Source: Sphingobium jiangsuense
Lineage (GTDB): Bacteria; Pseudomonadota; Alphaproteobacteria; Sphingomonadales; Sphingomonadaceae
Assembly (NCBI RefSeq): GCF_014196495.1
Contig: NZ_JACIDT010000009.1
Coordinates: 62,001-126,000, forward strand
DNA: 64,000 nt
Reading direction: 5' to 3'
The first letter of the stretch is position 1, and each line of letters opens with the position of its first letter. The notes beneath the pieces are model-generated. The model had not been told where the DNA came from and did not search any database. It worked only from the letters and a program-made list of their open reading frames with translations. Made by a program: the position numbers and the translations under genes. Below, in pieces: positions 25,718-34,247 of the stretch.

Positions 25718-26044
25718 TCAATGCGACCGGCTTGCGGCCAGCTCGTCATCGAGTATGGGGTCGGGCTCGAACCGGACGGCCTCGCCTTCTTCCTCGCTGT
25801 CCGCCGCGCCGTCGCCTGCCTCGCTCTTCAGGCACTGCTTCAGCACCTGCTTGCCGCGATCGGCCAGATCGCGCTGCGCCTGCGCGGCCTGCTCGAAAAA
25901 GCGGCGCGCCTCGTCGGTCTCGGCATCGTCGCAATAGGTCTGGCAGTTCTCCGCGCCCTGAAGCGCGTGATAGACCACCGAAACGACGTCATAGGTCTGG
26001 TCGTGCGTTCCTGTCCGGGCTTGGCCCGTCTGTTGGGTAGCCAT
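25718..26044 (-). CDS. Small acidic helical protein, likely stress-induced
   Basis: This 108-aa protein is helical and acidic. It resembles a short ferritin-like or DUF-type helix bundle (YDVVSVVYHALQGAENCQTY, then DEARRFFEQAAQAQRDLADR), but I cannot assign a family. The C-terminal 35 residues are Asp/Glu-rich and probably disordered. ATG 26044 (MATQQTGQ) follows GGAGG by 5 nt; an ATG four codons earlier overlaps that ribosome site. A GGAAC-N16-GGTT promoter lies 37 nt upstream, suggesting it belongs to the EcfG general stress regulon. Two Cys residues are close together (ENCQTYCDD). Confidence 0.75.
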   Translation of the reverse strand: MATQQTGQARTGTHDQTYDVVSVVYHALQGAENCQTYCDDAETDEARRFFEQAAQAQRDLADRGKQVLKQCLKSEAGDGAADSEEEGEAVRFEPDPILDDELAASRSH

Positions 26045-26081
26045 GGCATCCTCCATCGTTCGAATTCTGGGGTGAATCCCG

Positions 26082-26106
26082 AACCCGACGGCGGCGAACC
26101 GGTTCC
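26082..26106 (-). promoter_or_regulatory. Candidate EcfG-type general stress promoter
   Basis: On the minus strand, GGAAC (26106-26102), a 16-nt spacer and GGTT (26085-26082) match the EcfG consensus. Spacing and the last four bases are the same as at 3197-3221. It lies in the correct place for the small acidic protein gene. Confidence 0.55.
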
Positions 26107-26254
26107 CGGACTAAACCTATGTTAGGAAGCGGGCATCGGCGCTGCCTATGCATCGGATAAAGCGAACCGATTGGACGCGCCCGCCGGCGATGGTAAAAGG
26201 AGAGGGAGAACAAGCCGCGACAGGATCGACGGCATCAGCGAGAGGGAAAGCAGC

Positions 26255-27328
26255 ATGCCGTTTCTGTTCGACGCCTGGTACGTGGCCGGATGGTCGGAAA
26301 CGCTCGGCGAAACGCCGGTACGCATCACGATATTGGGCGAGCCGGTGGCGATCTACCGCGCGGAGGACGGGCGCGCGATCGCGCTGGGCGACATCTGCCC
26401 GCACCGCTTCGCCTCGCTCAGCCAGGGCAAGGTCTTCGGCGACACGATCCGCTGCCCCTATCATGGGCTGCGCTTCGACCCCGCCGGGAAATGCGTGCAC
26501 AATCCGCATGGCGACGGCACCGTCCCGCCCGGCGCGCTGGTCAAGAGCTATCCGGTCGTGGAGCGGCATCATGCGCTGTGGATCTGGCCGGGCGACCCGG
26601 AACGGGCCGACCCCGCGCTGATCCCCGACTTTTCCGTCTACGACCGGCCGGATATCGTCAGCTCGCGCGACTATCTGCATGTCGGGGCGAATTACGAGCT
26701 GATCAACGACAATCTGCTCGACCTCAGCCATGCGGCATTCCTGCACCCGTTCCTCGCGCCGGAAAGCTTCGCGGCGCGCTCGCGCACCAGGGTCGAGCAG
26801 GAGGGGCGGACCGTCTATTCCTATCTGTGGAACGACGACGAGGAGATAACCCCGCTGTTCCGGCTGGTGTGGGACAAGGCGGCCGGGCGTGGCGACATGC
26901 GCTCCCACATGCGCTGGACCGCGCCGTCGAACCTGCTGCTCGACGTCGGGGTGACCGATGTGGGCGGCGATCCGGCGGACGGGCCGTGGCTGCCCAGCGC
27001 CCATCTGCTGACGCCGGAAACCGAGACGTCGACCCATTATTTCTGGATGGTCGGCCGCAACCGGCAACCCGAAAACGAGGAGCTGGGCCGGATCATCCAT
27101 GGCGGCATCAAGCAGGCGTTCGAAACCGAGGACGAGCCGATGATCGCGCAGGTCGCCGCGAACATGGCGGGCCGGGACTTCTGGTCGATGCGCCCGGCGA
27201 TCCTGGTGGGCGACGGCGCGGCGGTGCGGGCGCGGCGCTTGCTCGCCAGGCTGATCCGCGAGGAAGCGGGCGGCATTCCGCAGCCGCCGGAAAGCGTGGC
27301 GCCCGAACCGCTGCGCGTCACCAGCTAG
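26255..27328 (+). CDS. Rieske non-haem iron oxygenase, VanA-like (alpha subunit)
   Basis: This 357-aa protein has the Rieske cluster ligands Cys48-x-His50 (ICPHRF) and Cys67-xx-His70 (RCPYHGLRF). A C-terminal mononuclear-iron domain has NDNLLDLSHAAFLHP supplying Asp156, His159 and His164. This arrangement fits vanillate O-demethylase, dicamba demethylase and phthalate-type oxygenases, which hydroxylate or demethylate aromatic acids. No reductase or ferredoxin gene is adjacent, so electrons must come from an unlinked partner. ATG 26255 is preceded by GAGAGGG. The DNA downstream holds two gene remnants, so a larger aromatic or ketone catabolic cluster may have been lost here. Confidence 0.9.
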   Translation: MPFLFDAWYVAGWSETLGETPVRITILGEPVAIYRAEDGRAIALGDICPHRFASLSQGKVFGDTIRCPYHGLRFDPAGKCVHNPHGDGTVPPGALVKSYPVVERHHALWIWPGDPERADPALIPDFSVYDRPDIVSSRDYLHVGANYELINDNLLDLSHAAFLHPFLAPESFAARSRTRVEQEGRTVYSYLWNDDEEITPLFRLVWDKAAGRGDMRSHMRWTAPSNLLLDVGVTDVGGDPADGPWLPSAHLLTPETETSTHYFWMVGRNRQPENEELGRIIHGGIKQAFETEDEPMIAQVAANMAGRDFWSMRPAILVGDGAAVRARRLLARLIREEAGGIPQPPESVAPEPLRVTS

Positions 27329-27344
27329 GGTATCGCCTTCCGCC

Positions 27345-27530
27345 TCAATCGGGCGGATTATGCTCGCTCAGCATCGCGACCGTCTGGTCGAACCGCCCTT
27401 CCCGCTCTGCCCAGCGCAGCGCGCGGGCGCGCTCGACCACTATTTCGGCGGGGGTTTCCGGCCGGGCGAACAGCGCCATCACCTCGTCGATGAAATCGCC
27501 GAGCGGCATATAACCCTCGCGCGTCGAGGC
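27345..27530 (-). pseudogene. 3' remnant of an SDR oxidoreductase
   Basis: The minus-strand frame ending at TGA (27345-27347) reads GYMPLGDFIDEVMALF, then ETPAEIVVERARALRWAER and FDQTVAMLSEHN. This is the C-terminal end of DltE-like short-chain dehydrogenases. The nucleotide-binding and catalytic parts are absent: at about 27515-27530 the homology stops and meets a plus-strand monooxygenase remnant. It has no start codon in a suitable place and is very likely not functional. Confidence 0.7.
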
Positions 27531-27720
27531 GATGGACCGGCTCTACGACGCCATCGCCCGGCGCATGCCGGGGACCATCTGGGCGACCGGCTGCAAAAGC
27601 TCGTACATGGACAGGAACGGCCAGATCGCGCTGTGGCCGTGGAGCTACGAACAGTTTCAGGAGCAGTTGCGCGAACCCGACATGGAGGATTTCCACCCTT
27701 TCCTCGTGCCGCACTATTGA
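27514..27720 (+). pseudogene. 3' remnant of a flavin-containing (Baeyer-Villiger type) monooxygenase
   Basis: After an in-frame TAA at 27511-27513, the frame reads AMDRLYDAIARRMPGTIW, then GCKSSYMDRNGQIALWPWSY and ends in FHPFLVPHY. The Cys-x-Ser-x-Tyr-x-Asp...Leu-Trp-Pro pattern is the C-terminal signature of FAD/NADPH monooxygenases of the cyclohexanone/cyclopentadecanone type. More than 85% of the gene, including both Rossmann motifs, is missing. Its 5' break coincides with the break of the opposite-strand SDR remnant. Confidence 0.72.
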
Positions 27721-27857
27721 GGGAACATCGCGTGCGGCTGGCGGGTTTTGTGGGGGAGGATGGTTTGAGCTTCTTCGTCATGCCAGCGCAGCTAAACAAG
27801 TTCAGGGTGACGTAAAGGCAAAGGGTCGGTTTCTCCCCCAACGGAAGGAGAGTCGAT

Positions 27858-28187
27858 ATGCCGAAATATGTGACGATCGGATATGGCGATCAGGCGGGCT
27901 ATGACCGGACGGCGCCGGATGTCCGCGCCGCCGCGCATGCGCAGGACGAGGCGTTGAAGCAGCGCGGCGCGATCATGGGCATTGCCGGGCCGCCGGTTCA
28001 GGTCCGCAACCCGGATGCGGCGGGCGTGCGGACGCAGGAGGGCGCCTATCTCTCCGCCGCGCTGCCGGTCGCCGGCTTCGCGATCATCGAGGCGGCCGAC
28101 CTTGAAGAGGCGGTCGAACTCGTCTCCCGCTCCCCCTGCGCCGTCGCCCATGGCGTCGTGGAGGTCTGGCCGCTCGAAGGCGTGTAA
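27858..28187 (+). CDS. YCII-related (DGPF-type) protein
   Basis: This 109-aa protein is a small ferredoxin-like fold of the YCII/DGPF group, recognised from KYVTIGYGDQAGYDRT, VRNPDAAGVRTQEGAYL and the alpha-beta end AIIEAADLEEAVELVSRSP with the final VVEVWPLEGV. Such proteins are often fused to or near ECF sigma factors; their activity is unclear. A strong GGAAGGAG ribosome site precedes the ATG. It is convergent with the acyl-CoA synthetase gene (19-nt gap) and downstream of the deletion scar. Confidence 0.8.
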   Translation: MPKYVTIGYGDQAGYDRTAPDVRAAAHAQDEALKQRGAIMGIAGPPVQVRNPDAAGVRTQEGAYLSAALPVAGFAIIEAADLEEAVELVSRSPCAVAHGVVEVWPLEGV

Positions 28188-28206
28188 GCGCGCGCGCCCT
28201 TCCCGC

Positions 28207-29700
28207 TCAGGCGCTGGTCAGAAGCGCCTTCAGATCCGGCTTGGTGACCTTGCCCATCGCGTTGCGGGGCAGACTGTCGACGAAGCGGACCTGTCGCGGC
28301 ACCTTGTAGGAGGACAGCCGCTCCCCGCACCAGGCCGCAATCTCCTCCGCCGACACCGCCGCGCCCGGCCGGGTCACGAGGAACGCCGCCACCACCTCGC
28401 CCCAGGTGGCGTCCTCGACGCCGATCACCGCCGCCTCGGCGATGGCGGGATGGGCGAGCAGCACCGCCTCTATCTCCAGCGCCGACAGCTTGTAGCCGCC
28501 CGACTTGATGATATCGATCGAGGTCCGCCCCATGATGCGGTAATAGCCCCGCTCGACCACCGCCATGTCGCCGGTGCAGAACCAGCCGTCGCGAAAGCTC
28601 GCCCGCGTCGCTTCCTCATTGTCCCAATATTCGAGGAACACGTTCGGCCCCTTGACGCGGATCTCGCCCGGCTGCCCTTCCTCCCCGATCGGCCGGTCGT
28701 CCTCGCCGTAGAGACGCACCTCGACGCCGGGCAGCGGCTGGCCGACATGGCCCGCCCGCCGCTCGCCGCGATAGGGGTTGGACAGCGCCATGCCGATCTC
28801 GGTCATGCCGTAGCGCTCCAGCAGCACCTGCCCGGTGCGCGCGCGCCATTGCTCGAACAGCGGCACCGGGCAGGCCGCGGAGCCCGACACGGTGAGGCGC
28901 ATCGCGGCGAAGCCCTCGCACATCGCGCGCGCGGCCCCCTCGTCCAGCCCGTCGAGATGATCGAGCAGCTTCACATAGACGGTCGGCACCGCCATGAAGA
29001 CCGTATAGTCCCCGGCCGAGACGCGGGCCGCAACGGCGGCGGCGTCGAAGCGGGGGAAGAGATGCACGCTCGCGCCCGCCCACAACGCGCAGCTCAATAT
29101 GTTGATGATGCCATGGACATGGTGCAGCGGCAGGAACAGCGGAATGCGATCCTCGCCCGACCAGCCCCAGGCGTCCAGCAGCACGGTGATCTGCGCGCGG
29201 ATATTGCCATGGGTCGTCACCACTCCCTTGGGCTTGCTGGTGGTGCCGCTGGTGAAGACCATCATCGCGCGCCGGTCCTCGACGATCTCCGGCAACGCGC
29301 CCGCTTGCGCCGCCATCAGCTCGTCCGGCCGCAGCAGGTCGATGCCCAGCCGCGCGCACAGCTCGCCCAGCATCGCATGATCCCCGGCATGGGCGACCAG
29401 CCGCGTCACCCGCGCGCAGCCGAGATAATGGTCGAGTTCATCAAGCGTCGCGCCGACATTCAGCGGCACCGCGATCCCGCCCGCGCGCCAGACGCCGTGC
29501 AGCAGGGTGACGTAATCCGTGCCCGCGGGCAGGAAGAAGGCGATGCGTTCCTCCTCCAGATCCGCCTTGCCCCCCAGCAATCCGGTGGCGAGCCGTTCCA
29601 CCGCGCCATGGAGCGCGCCATAGCTGACGCGCCGGTCGCCGTCGATCAGGGCGATCCGGTCGTTGTCCGTCCGCAGCGGGGGGAAGCGGTCTGTCGGCAT
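28207..29700 (-). CDS. Acyl-CoA synthetase, malonyl-CoA synthetase-like (ANL superfamily)
   Basis: This 497-aa AMP-forming enzyme has the P-loop VFTSGTTSKPKGVVTTHGN, in part TSGTTSKPKG, the A5 motif ERYGMTEIGMAL, GEIRVKGPNVFLEYW, DGWFCTGDMA and the C-terminal catalytic lysine in LPRNAMGKVTK. The compact size and RYGMTEIGM fit MatB/ACSF3-type synthetases that activate malonate or methylmalonate, but other short acids are possible. ATG 29700 (MPTDRFPP) has AGAGGA 5 nt upstream; an open frame upstream is unrelated. It is divergent from the phosphatidyltransferase gene. Confidence 0.87.
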   Translation of the reverse strand: MPTDRFPPLRTDNDRIALIDGDRRVSYGALHGAVERLATGLLGGKADLEEERIAFFLPAGTDYVTLLHGVWRAGGIAVPLNVGATLDELDHYLGCARVTRLVAHAGDHAMLGELCARLGIDLLRPDELMAAQAGALPEIVEDRRAMMVFTSGTTSKPKGVVTTHGNIRAQITVLLDAWGWSGEDRIPLFLPLHHVHGIINILSCALWAGASVHLFPRFDAAAVAARVSAGDYTVFMAVPTVYVKLLDHLDGLDEGAARAMCEGFAAMRLTVSGSAACPVPLFEQWRARTGQVLLERYGMTEIGMALSNPYRGERRAGHVGQPLPGVEVRLYGEDDRPIGEEGQPGEIRVKGPNVFLEYWDNEEATRASFRDGWFCTGDMAVVERGYYRIMGRTSIDIIKSGGYKLSALEIEAVLLAHPAIAEAAVIGVEDATWGEVVAAFLVTRPGAAVSAEEIAAWCGERLSSYKVPRQVRFVDSLPRNAMGKVTKPDLKALLTSA

Positions 29701-29950
29701 GCTGTCCTCTTCGGCAAGGGCGTGGAAACGGACTTCCGCAATAGAGCCGCGCCGCGCGCGCGGCAATGCGGATCGCCGCCCGCCCGAAGCGGCACGGCGC
29801 ATGGGGCGGCGCGAGAGGCTGCATGACGCTTGCATTGCGCGATTTCCGCCTGCTATCTGATGCGCCCAGCCCCGGTTCAGGCCAACCCTGTTTCGGGGCG
29901 GAAAGACATTCAGCCATTTCTCATCGGAACGCGAGGGCCCAATAAGAGCC

Positions 29951-30637
29951 ATGACAGTGCAACCGAAGACCGCGCCCTCGCTCTCCCGCATCCAGCAGAA
30001 CTGGCTCGCCGCCAGGGAAAGGCGGCTGCTCAACTGGCTGTGCGCCCGGATGCCCGCCTGGGTCACGCCCGACAAGCTGACCTCGCTCGGCATGGTGGGG
30101 GCGTTCATGACCTTCGCGGGCTATGTCGCCAGCAATCTCGCGGCGTCGTGGCTGCTGCTCGCCATCGCCGGTTATGTCGTGCAATGGTTCGGGGATTCGA
30201 TGGACGGCAGCCTCGCCCGCTATCGCCGGATCGAGCGCCCTTCCTACGGCTATTTCATCGACCATAGCTGCGATGGCCTCGCGACGCTGCTGATCCTCGC
30301 AGGCATCGGCCTCAGCCCCTTCGTGACGATGGACGTCGCGCTGGTGGCGTTGGCGGGCTATCTGCTGCTGTCGATCCACGCCTATCTCTCCGCCCGCGTG
30401 CTGGGCGAGTTCAAGCTGTCCTACCTCGCGGCGGGGCCCACCGAATTGCGGCTGATGCTGATCGCGCTGACGCTGATGATGATGATGCTCGGCTCCGGGC
30501 CGGGGGTGTTCGGCAAGCTGTCGGGCTTCGACCTGTTCGTCGGCGTGGCGGGGATGATCCTGATCCTGCTGTTCGTCATCCAGACGCTGGTCACCGGACG
30601 GCGGCTGGCGAGGACCGATCGCGGCGGATCGTCCTAG
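29951..30637 (+). CDS. CDP-alcohol phosphatidyltransferase family membrane protein
   Basis: This 228-aa inner-membrane enzyme has about six helices and the complete family signature D-xx-D-G-xx-A-R-x8-G-xxx-D-xxx-D, seen from GDSMDGSLARYRR to GYFIDHSCD. These enzymes transfer a phosphatidyl group from CDP-diacylglycerol to an alcohol. The product (phosphatidylglycerol phosphate, phosphatidylcholine, phosphatidylinositol or other) cannot be told from the signature. No other lipid gene is adjacent. A repeat-rich spacer follows. Confidence 0.9.
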   Translation: MTVQPKTAPSLSRIQQNWLAARERRLLNWLCARMPAWVTPDKLTSLGMVGAFMTFAGYVASNLAASWLLLAIAGYVVQWFGDSMDGSLARYRRIERPSYGYFIDHSCDGLATLLILAGIGLSPFVTMDVALVALAGYLLLSIHAYLSARVLGEFKLSYLAAGPTELRLMLIALTLMMMMLGSGPGVFGKLSGFDLFVGVAGMILILLFVIQTLVTGRRLARTDRGGSS

Positions 30638-30735
30638 GGCAGGTCGGTAGCGGCATAGGGCGGCCTGCAAGGCCGTCTCGCGCTGAAGGGAGGCGCCGCA
30701 TAAGGTCCGGCGGGGTTTGCGAATCCTGGCCTCTA

Positions 30736-30815
30736 CCGTCACCCCGGCGCAGGCCGGGGTCTGTGGCCCTGTCGCGCGCCGCCTCCTGAGATGCCAGCCT
30801 GCGCCGGCATGACGG
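30736..30815. repeat. Intergenic inverted-repeat element, family A (second copy)
   Basis: This copy runs from CCGTCACCCCGGCGC to GCGCCGGCATGACGG and shares its block order with 150-229. The ends are mutually complementary in part, so it can fold into a long hairpin. It fills the spacer between the phosphatidyltransferase gene and the next minus-strand gene. Confidence 0.6.
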
Positions 30816-30835
30816 GGGTGTGGCTCGGATGAAAG

Positions 30836-30946
30836 CCCCTCCTCTGAAGGGGAGGGGTTGGGGTGGGGTCTTGCCCCGGACTCCCGCCTTTGCGCCCAGC
30901 GGCACACCCCACCCCTCGTTCCCCTCCCCTTCAGGGAAGGGGAGGA
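30836..30946. repeat. Long inverted repeat of G-rich and C-rich arms
   Basis: CCCCTCCTCTGAAGGGGAGG, then GGTTGGGGTGGGGT, faces ACCCCACCCCTCGTTCCCC, then CTCCCCTTCAGGGAAGGGG. The arms are nearly complementary over about 40 nt, separated by about 35 nt. Together with 30736-30815 it makes up most of the 343-nt gap at 30638-30980, in which I see no gene. It probably stops transcription from both sides. Confidence 0.6.
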
Positions 30947-30980
30947 TGGCGTCCGCCGGCGAGCGTGATGTCGCCCTGCC

Positions 30981-31571
30981 CTACCTTCGCCAGTCGCGCA
31001 TCGCGCGTTCATAGCGGGCGCGGGCGGTTTCGGCCCGCCGTTCCAGCGTCGCGCGCTCCTTGTCCTGCCGCCTTTCCAGTTGCCGCCGCTCGCGGTCGAG
31101 CGCGGCCTGCCGCCGGGCGATCTCCGCCTGTTCGGCGGCGTGCCTCGCCCCGGCGGCGGCAAGCGCCTCCTCCGCCTTGTCGAGCGCGCCGCGATCCGGC
31201 CGGGGTTTAGGCTTGGGCCGGGGTTTGGGCCGGGGCGCCTTGCGCGGCACTGGCGGCGCCTCCGCCCGCCGGACCGGTGAGGCATCGGCTTCAACCGGCC
31301 CGCGCGCCGCCCGACGCGCCGGTTTCCGCTCCGGCAGCGCGGCGAGCTGTTCCTCGCGGGTGGCGCGCAGGCGGCGGACGACCGTGCCCGGCCGCGCCAG
31401 CGGCTCGCGCATCAGTTCGGGGTCCTCGACCTGCTCGGCGATGCCGCGCGCGAACAGATCGGCATCGCTGCCCCACGCCTTCAACGCCGCCTTCCGGCTC
31501 GTCGCCGCGACATAGGCATCGTGAAAGCCGATCGGCGTGCGGTAGACCTTGAGCTTCTGCGCGCGCGGCAT
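30981..31571 (-). CDS. Conserved TolA-like coiled-coil protein
   Basis: This 196-aa protein has an N-terminal conserved block of about 65 residues (LKVYRTPIGFHDAYVAATSR, then AALKAWGSDADLFARGIAEQ), a Pro/Arg/Lys-rich linker (KPRPKPKPRP) and a C-terminal Arg/Glu/Ala coiled coil. Similar sphingomonad proteins are annotated as TolA-like envelope proteins, but no signal peptide or membrane helix is visible, so that name is weak. The basic linker could bind nucleic acid. It is divergent from the glycosyltransferase gene. Confidence 0.75.
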   Translation of the reverse strand: MPRAQKLKVYRTPIGFHDAYVAATSRKAALKAWGSDADLFARGIAEQVEDPELMREPLARPGTVVRRLRATREEQLAALPERKPARRAARGPVEADASPVRRAEAPPVPRKAPRPKPRPKPKPRPDRGALDKAEEALAAAGARHAAEQAEIARRQAALDRERRQLERRQDKERATLERRAETARARYERAMRDWRR

Positions 31572-31704
31572 GGCCTGTCCTTTCCCCGGCGCCCCCGTGC
31601 GGGGGCCGGTGCGCAAAGCCATCCCATAATCGGGACGCCGCGCCAACAGGGAACCATCGCCCGCCCGCCGGGAATAAACCGGATCGGGCGCGCGTATACC
31701 GCGC

Positions 31705-32943
31705 ATGGTACAGCAAGCCCTCGCTCTTCAATCCCCGCCACCCGTTTCGCCGCCGGATGCCGGCCCGCCATCGTTGCAGATCGCCGGAAGGCCGCTGCGC
31801 ATTTCTCTTTTCTCCGGCAATTACAACGGGGTACGCGACGGCGCCAACCGGGCGCTCAACCGGCTGGTCGATTATCTGCTCGCGCGCGGGGCACAGGTGC
31901 GCATCTATTCGCCCACCACCCCCAAAACCTCTTTCCCCTGCGTCGGCGATGTCGTGCCGGTGCCTTCGGTCGCCATACCGGGGCGGGGCGAATATCGGCT
32001 GGCGCTCGGCCTGCCGCGCGCGATCCGGCGCGATCTCGCTGCCTTCGCACCCGATATCGTCCACCTTTCCGCGCCGGACTGGCTGGGGCGCAGCGCCCAG
32101 CGCCACGCGCGGCGCAGCGGCATCCCGGTGGTGGCCAGCCTCCACACCCGGTTCGAAACCTATCTTTCCTATTACGGCCTCGCGATGCTGCGCGGGCCGA
32201 TGGAGCGCTATCTCGATCGCTTCTATGACGATTGCGACCATATACTGGCCCCCACCCCGCCGATCGCCGAGGAATTCGCCGGGCGCTACGGCGGCGACCG
32301 CATTTCGATCTGGAGCCGGGGGGTCGACCGCGCCGCCTTCCACCCCGATCTGCGCGACGAGTCCTTCCGCCGGTCGCTGGGCTATATGCCGCAGGAGGTG
32401 GTGCCGCTGTTCTTCGGCCGGCTGGTGCTGGAAAAGGGCCTCGACATCTTCATGGACGCGATCCTGCGGGCGCGGGCCGCCGGACACCCCGTGCGGCCGC
32501 TGATCGTCGGCGAGGGGCCCGCGCGCGACTGGCTCGCCCAGCGCCTGCCCAATGCCTATTTCCTCGGCCATCTGGAAGGAAGGCGGCTGGGCCGGGCGGT
32601 GGCGAGCGCCGACGTGCTGATCAACCCCAGCATCACCGAGGCGTTCGGCAACGTCAATCTGGAGGCGATGGCCTCCGGGCTGGCGATCATTTCCGCCGAT
32701 GTGCCCAGCGCTTCCTCGCTGATCGACACCGGGCGGACGGGCCTTCTGGTCCCGCCCCTTTCCGGCGAGGCCTATGCCGCCGCGCTTCTGGACCTGATCG
32801 CGGACCCGGCCCGCCGCCGCGCGCTGGGGCGGGCGGCCAGCCTTGCCGCCAATGCCTGCCGCTGGGAAGAAACGCTGGCCCAGGTCGTTCGGGGCTATGA
32901 CAAATGCCTCCAACGCGATAAAACCGGTACGGGAAGGGAATAG
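31705..32943 (+). CDS. Glycosyltransferase family 4 protein
   Basis: This 412-aa GT-B enzyme has an N-terminal acceptor domain (RISLFSGNYNGVRDGANRAL; DIVHLSAPDWLGRSA) and a C-terminal donor domain with FFGRLVLEKGLDIFMDA and the E-x7-E motif region NPSITEAFGNVNLEAMASGL, in part EAFGNVNLEAMA. It resembles SqdX/PimB-type retaining enzymes that add mannose, glucose or sulfoquinovose to lipid acceptors. No polysaccharide locus surrounds it. The phosphatidyltransferase 1 kb upstream might make its lipid acceptor (inference). It is followed 28 nt later by the ECF sigma gene. Confidence 0.88.
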   Translation: MVQQALALQSPPPVSPPDAGPPSLQIAGRPLRISLFSGNYNGVRDGANRALNRLVDYLLARGAQVRIYSPTTPKTSFPCVGDVVPVPSVAIPGRGEYRLALGLPRAIRRDLAAFAPDIVHLSAPDWLGRSAQRHARRSGIPVVASLHTRFETYLSYYGLAMLRGPMERYLDRFYDDCDHILAPTPPIAEEFAGRYGGDRISIWSRGVDRAAFHPDLRDESFRRSLGYMPQEVVPLFFGRLVLEKGLDIFMDAILRARAAGHPVRPLIVGEGPARDWLAQRLPNAYFLGHLEGRRLGRAVASADVLINPSITEAFGNVNLEAMASGLAIISADVPSASSLIDTGRTGLLVPPLSGEAYAAALLDLIADPARRRALGRAASLAANACRWEETLAQVVRGYDKCLQRDKTGTGRE

Positions 32944-32971
32944 AAGCATCGTTCCAGGCGTAGGCACCCAT

Positions 32972-33529
32972 ATGTCCCAGCTCCTGCCGACCGACATATT
33001 GGAGGAAATGTCCTCCATGCGGCGCTATGCCCGCTCGCTCACCCGCGACGAGCAGGCGGCGGACGACGTCGTTCAGGATGCGCTGCTGAAGGCGCTGGAA
33101 AAGCGGCACCTGTTCCGGCCGGACGGCTCGCGCCGGGGATGGCTGCTCGCCATCGTGCACAATATCTTCATCTCGACCCGCCGCCGCGAGGAGGCGCGCG
33201 CGCGGCGCGACACGCGGTTCGCCGGAATGCTGACCGACCGTCTGGACCCGGATCAGGAGCATGCGGCCACGCTGCATCAGGTGGCGCAGGCCTTCGCCGC
33301 GCTGCCGGAACCCTATCGCGCCATCCTCCATCTGGTCGCGGTCGAGGGGCAGAGCTATCAGGAGGCGGCCGCCATTCTCGACATACCGGTCGGCACCGTC
33401 ATGTCGCGGCTGAGCCGCGCCCGCGCCGCGCTGCGGCGGGCCGAAGGCGGGGCGGCGGAGGACGGCGCCGACGGCGGGAACGCCGCCGATCGCGGCCTCA
33501 GGATCGTTGGAGGACGGGATGACGACTGA
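32972..33529 (+). CDS. ECF-type RNA polymerase sigma factor
   Basis: This 185-aa protein has sigma region 2 (about 8-75; RRYARSLTRDEQAADDVVQDAL, in part DEQAADDVVQDAL) and region 4 (about 110-160; ALPEPYRAILHLVAVEGQSY and IPVGTVMSRLSRARAALR). The linker is short. Its last 11 nt overlap the anti-sigma gene, which in turn overlaps a DedA gene. This three-gene unit is presumably self-activating after envelope stress. ATG 32972 (MSQLLPTD) is the first Met that gives a normal region 2. Confidence 0.9.
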   Translation: MSQLLPTDILEEMSSMRRYARSLTRDEQAADDVVQDALLKALEKRHLFRPDGSRRGWLLAIVHNIFISTRRREEARARRDTRFAGMLTDRLDPDQEHAATLHQVAQAFAALPEPYRAILHLVAVEGQSYQEAAAILDIPVGTVMSRLSRARAALRRAEGGAAEDGADGGNAADRGLRIVGGRDDD

Positions 33530-34247
33530 TCCGATCGGCAGGATGGAGATAGAGGCCTATATCGACGGCGAGCTGGACCTGCCCCAACGCCTGGCGGTCG
33601 AGGATCATCTTTCGCGCCATCCCGGCCTTGCCGCGCAGGTGATGGCGGATTTCCGCAACCGCAGCGCCCTGCAACTGCTCGCCAGCCCGGACCCGGCGCT
33701 GCCCCGGTCCCTCGCCGCGACGGCGGAGCGGGTGCGCAAGGAAGGCCGCTCGCTCTGGCGCCGGCCCGCCGCCGGCCTCGCCGGGGTGGCGGCGATGGCG
33801 CTGGTGGCGCTGGCGGCGTTGAACATGACCTCCTCGCCCCCCTCCTATGTCGATCTGGCGGTGGCGTCGCACCGGTCCATCAAGGAACGCACCGGCCTCG
33901 TCGCCTACCAGCCCTTTTCCGACCGCGCGCAGGCCCTGCTCTCGGCTTCGCGCATCGCCATTCCGAGGCTGCCGCCGGACTGGCGGGTCATCGATGTCGA
34001 GATGCTGCGCGGCACCAGGGTGCCCGCGCTGCTGATCGCGGTGCAGACGGCGGAAGGCCGCACCCTCTCCATCCTCGCCCTTCGCGAGCGGTCCTCCGCG
34101 CCGCGCGATCCCGATACGGTGCAGGATGGCAGCCAGTCGGTCGCCTATTGGCGCAAGGGCGATTTTTCCTACGCGCTGACCGGCGAGGGCAACCCCGGCC
34201 AGATCGACGCCACGGCGGATGCGCTGGCGGATTCCTGGAGAACATGA
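33519..34247 (+). CDS. Membrane anti-sigma factor, zinc-less
   Basis: This 242-aa protein starts with an anti-sigma N-terminal domain (RMEIEAYIDGELDLPQRLAVEDHLSRHP, in parts EAYIDGELDLPQR and VEDHLSRHPGL). At the place of the usual H-xxx-C-xx-C zinc site it reads H-LSR-H-PG-L, so both Cys are lost. One membrane helix lies at about 82-98 (GVAAMALVALAALNM) and a periplasmic domain of about 140 aa follows. GGAGG precedes ATG 33519, inside the end of the sigma gene. Its partner is the sigma factor upstream; release by proteolysis is the usual route and is assumed. Confidence 0.85.
   Translation: MTTDPIGRMEIEAYIDGELDLPQRLAVEDHLSRHPGLAAQVMADFRNRSALQLLASPDPALPRSLAATAERVRKEGRSLWRRPAAGLAGVAAMALVALAALNMTSSPPSYVDLAVASHRSIKERTGLVAYQPFSDRAQALLSASRIAIPRLPPDWRVIDVEMLRGTRVPALLIAVQTAEGRTLSILALRERSSAPRDPDTVQDGSQSVAYWRKGDFSYALTGEGNPGQIDATADALADSWRT

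Noticed and set aside
26255..27328. Naming the Rieske oxygenase vanA
   Set aside because: The motifs are shared by many aromatic acid oxygenases, and no vanB-type reductase is adjacent.
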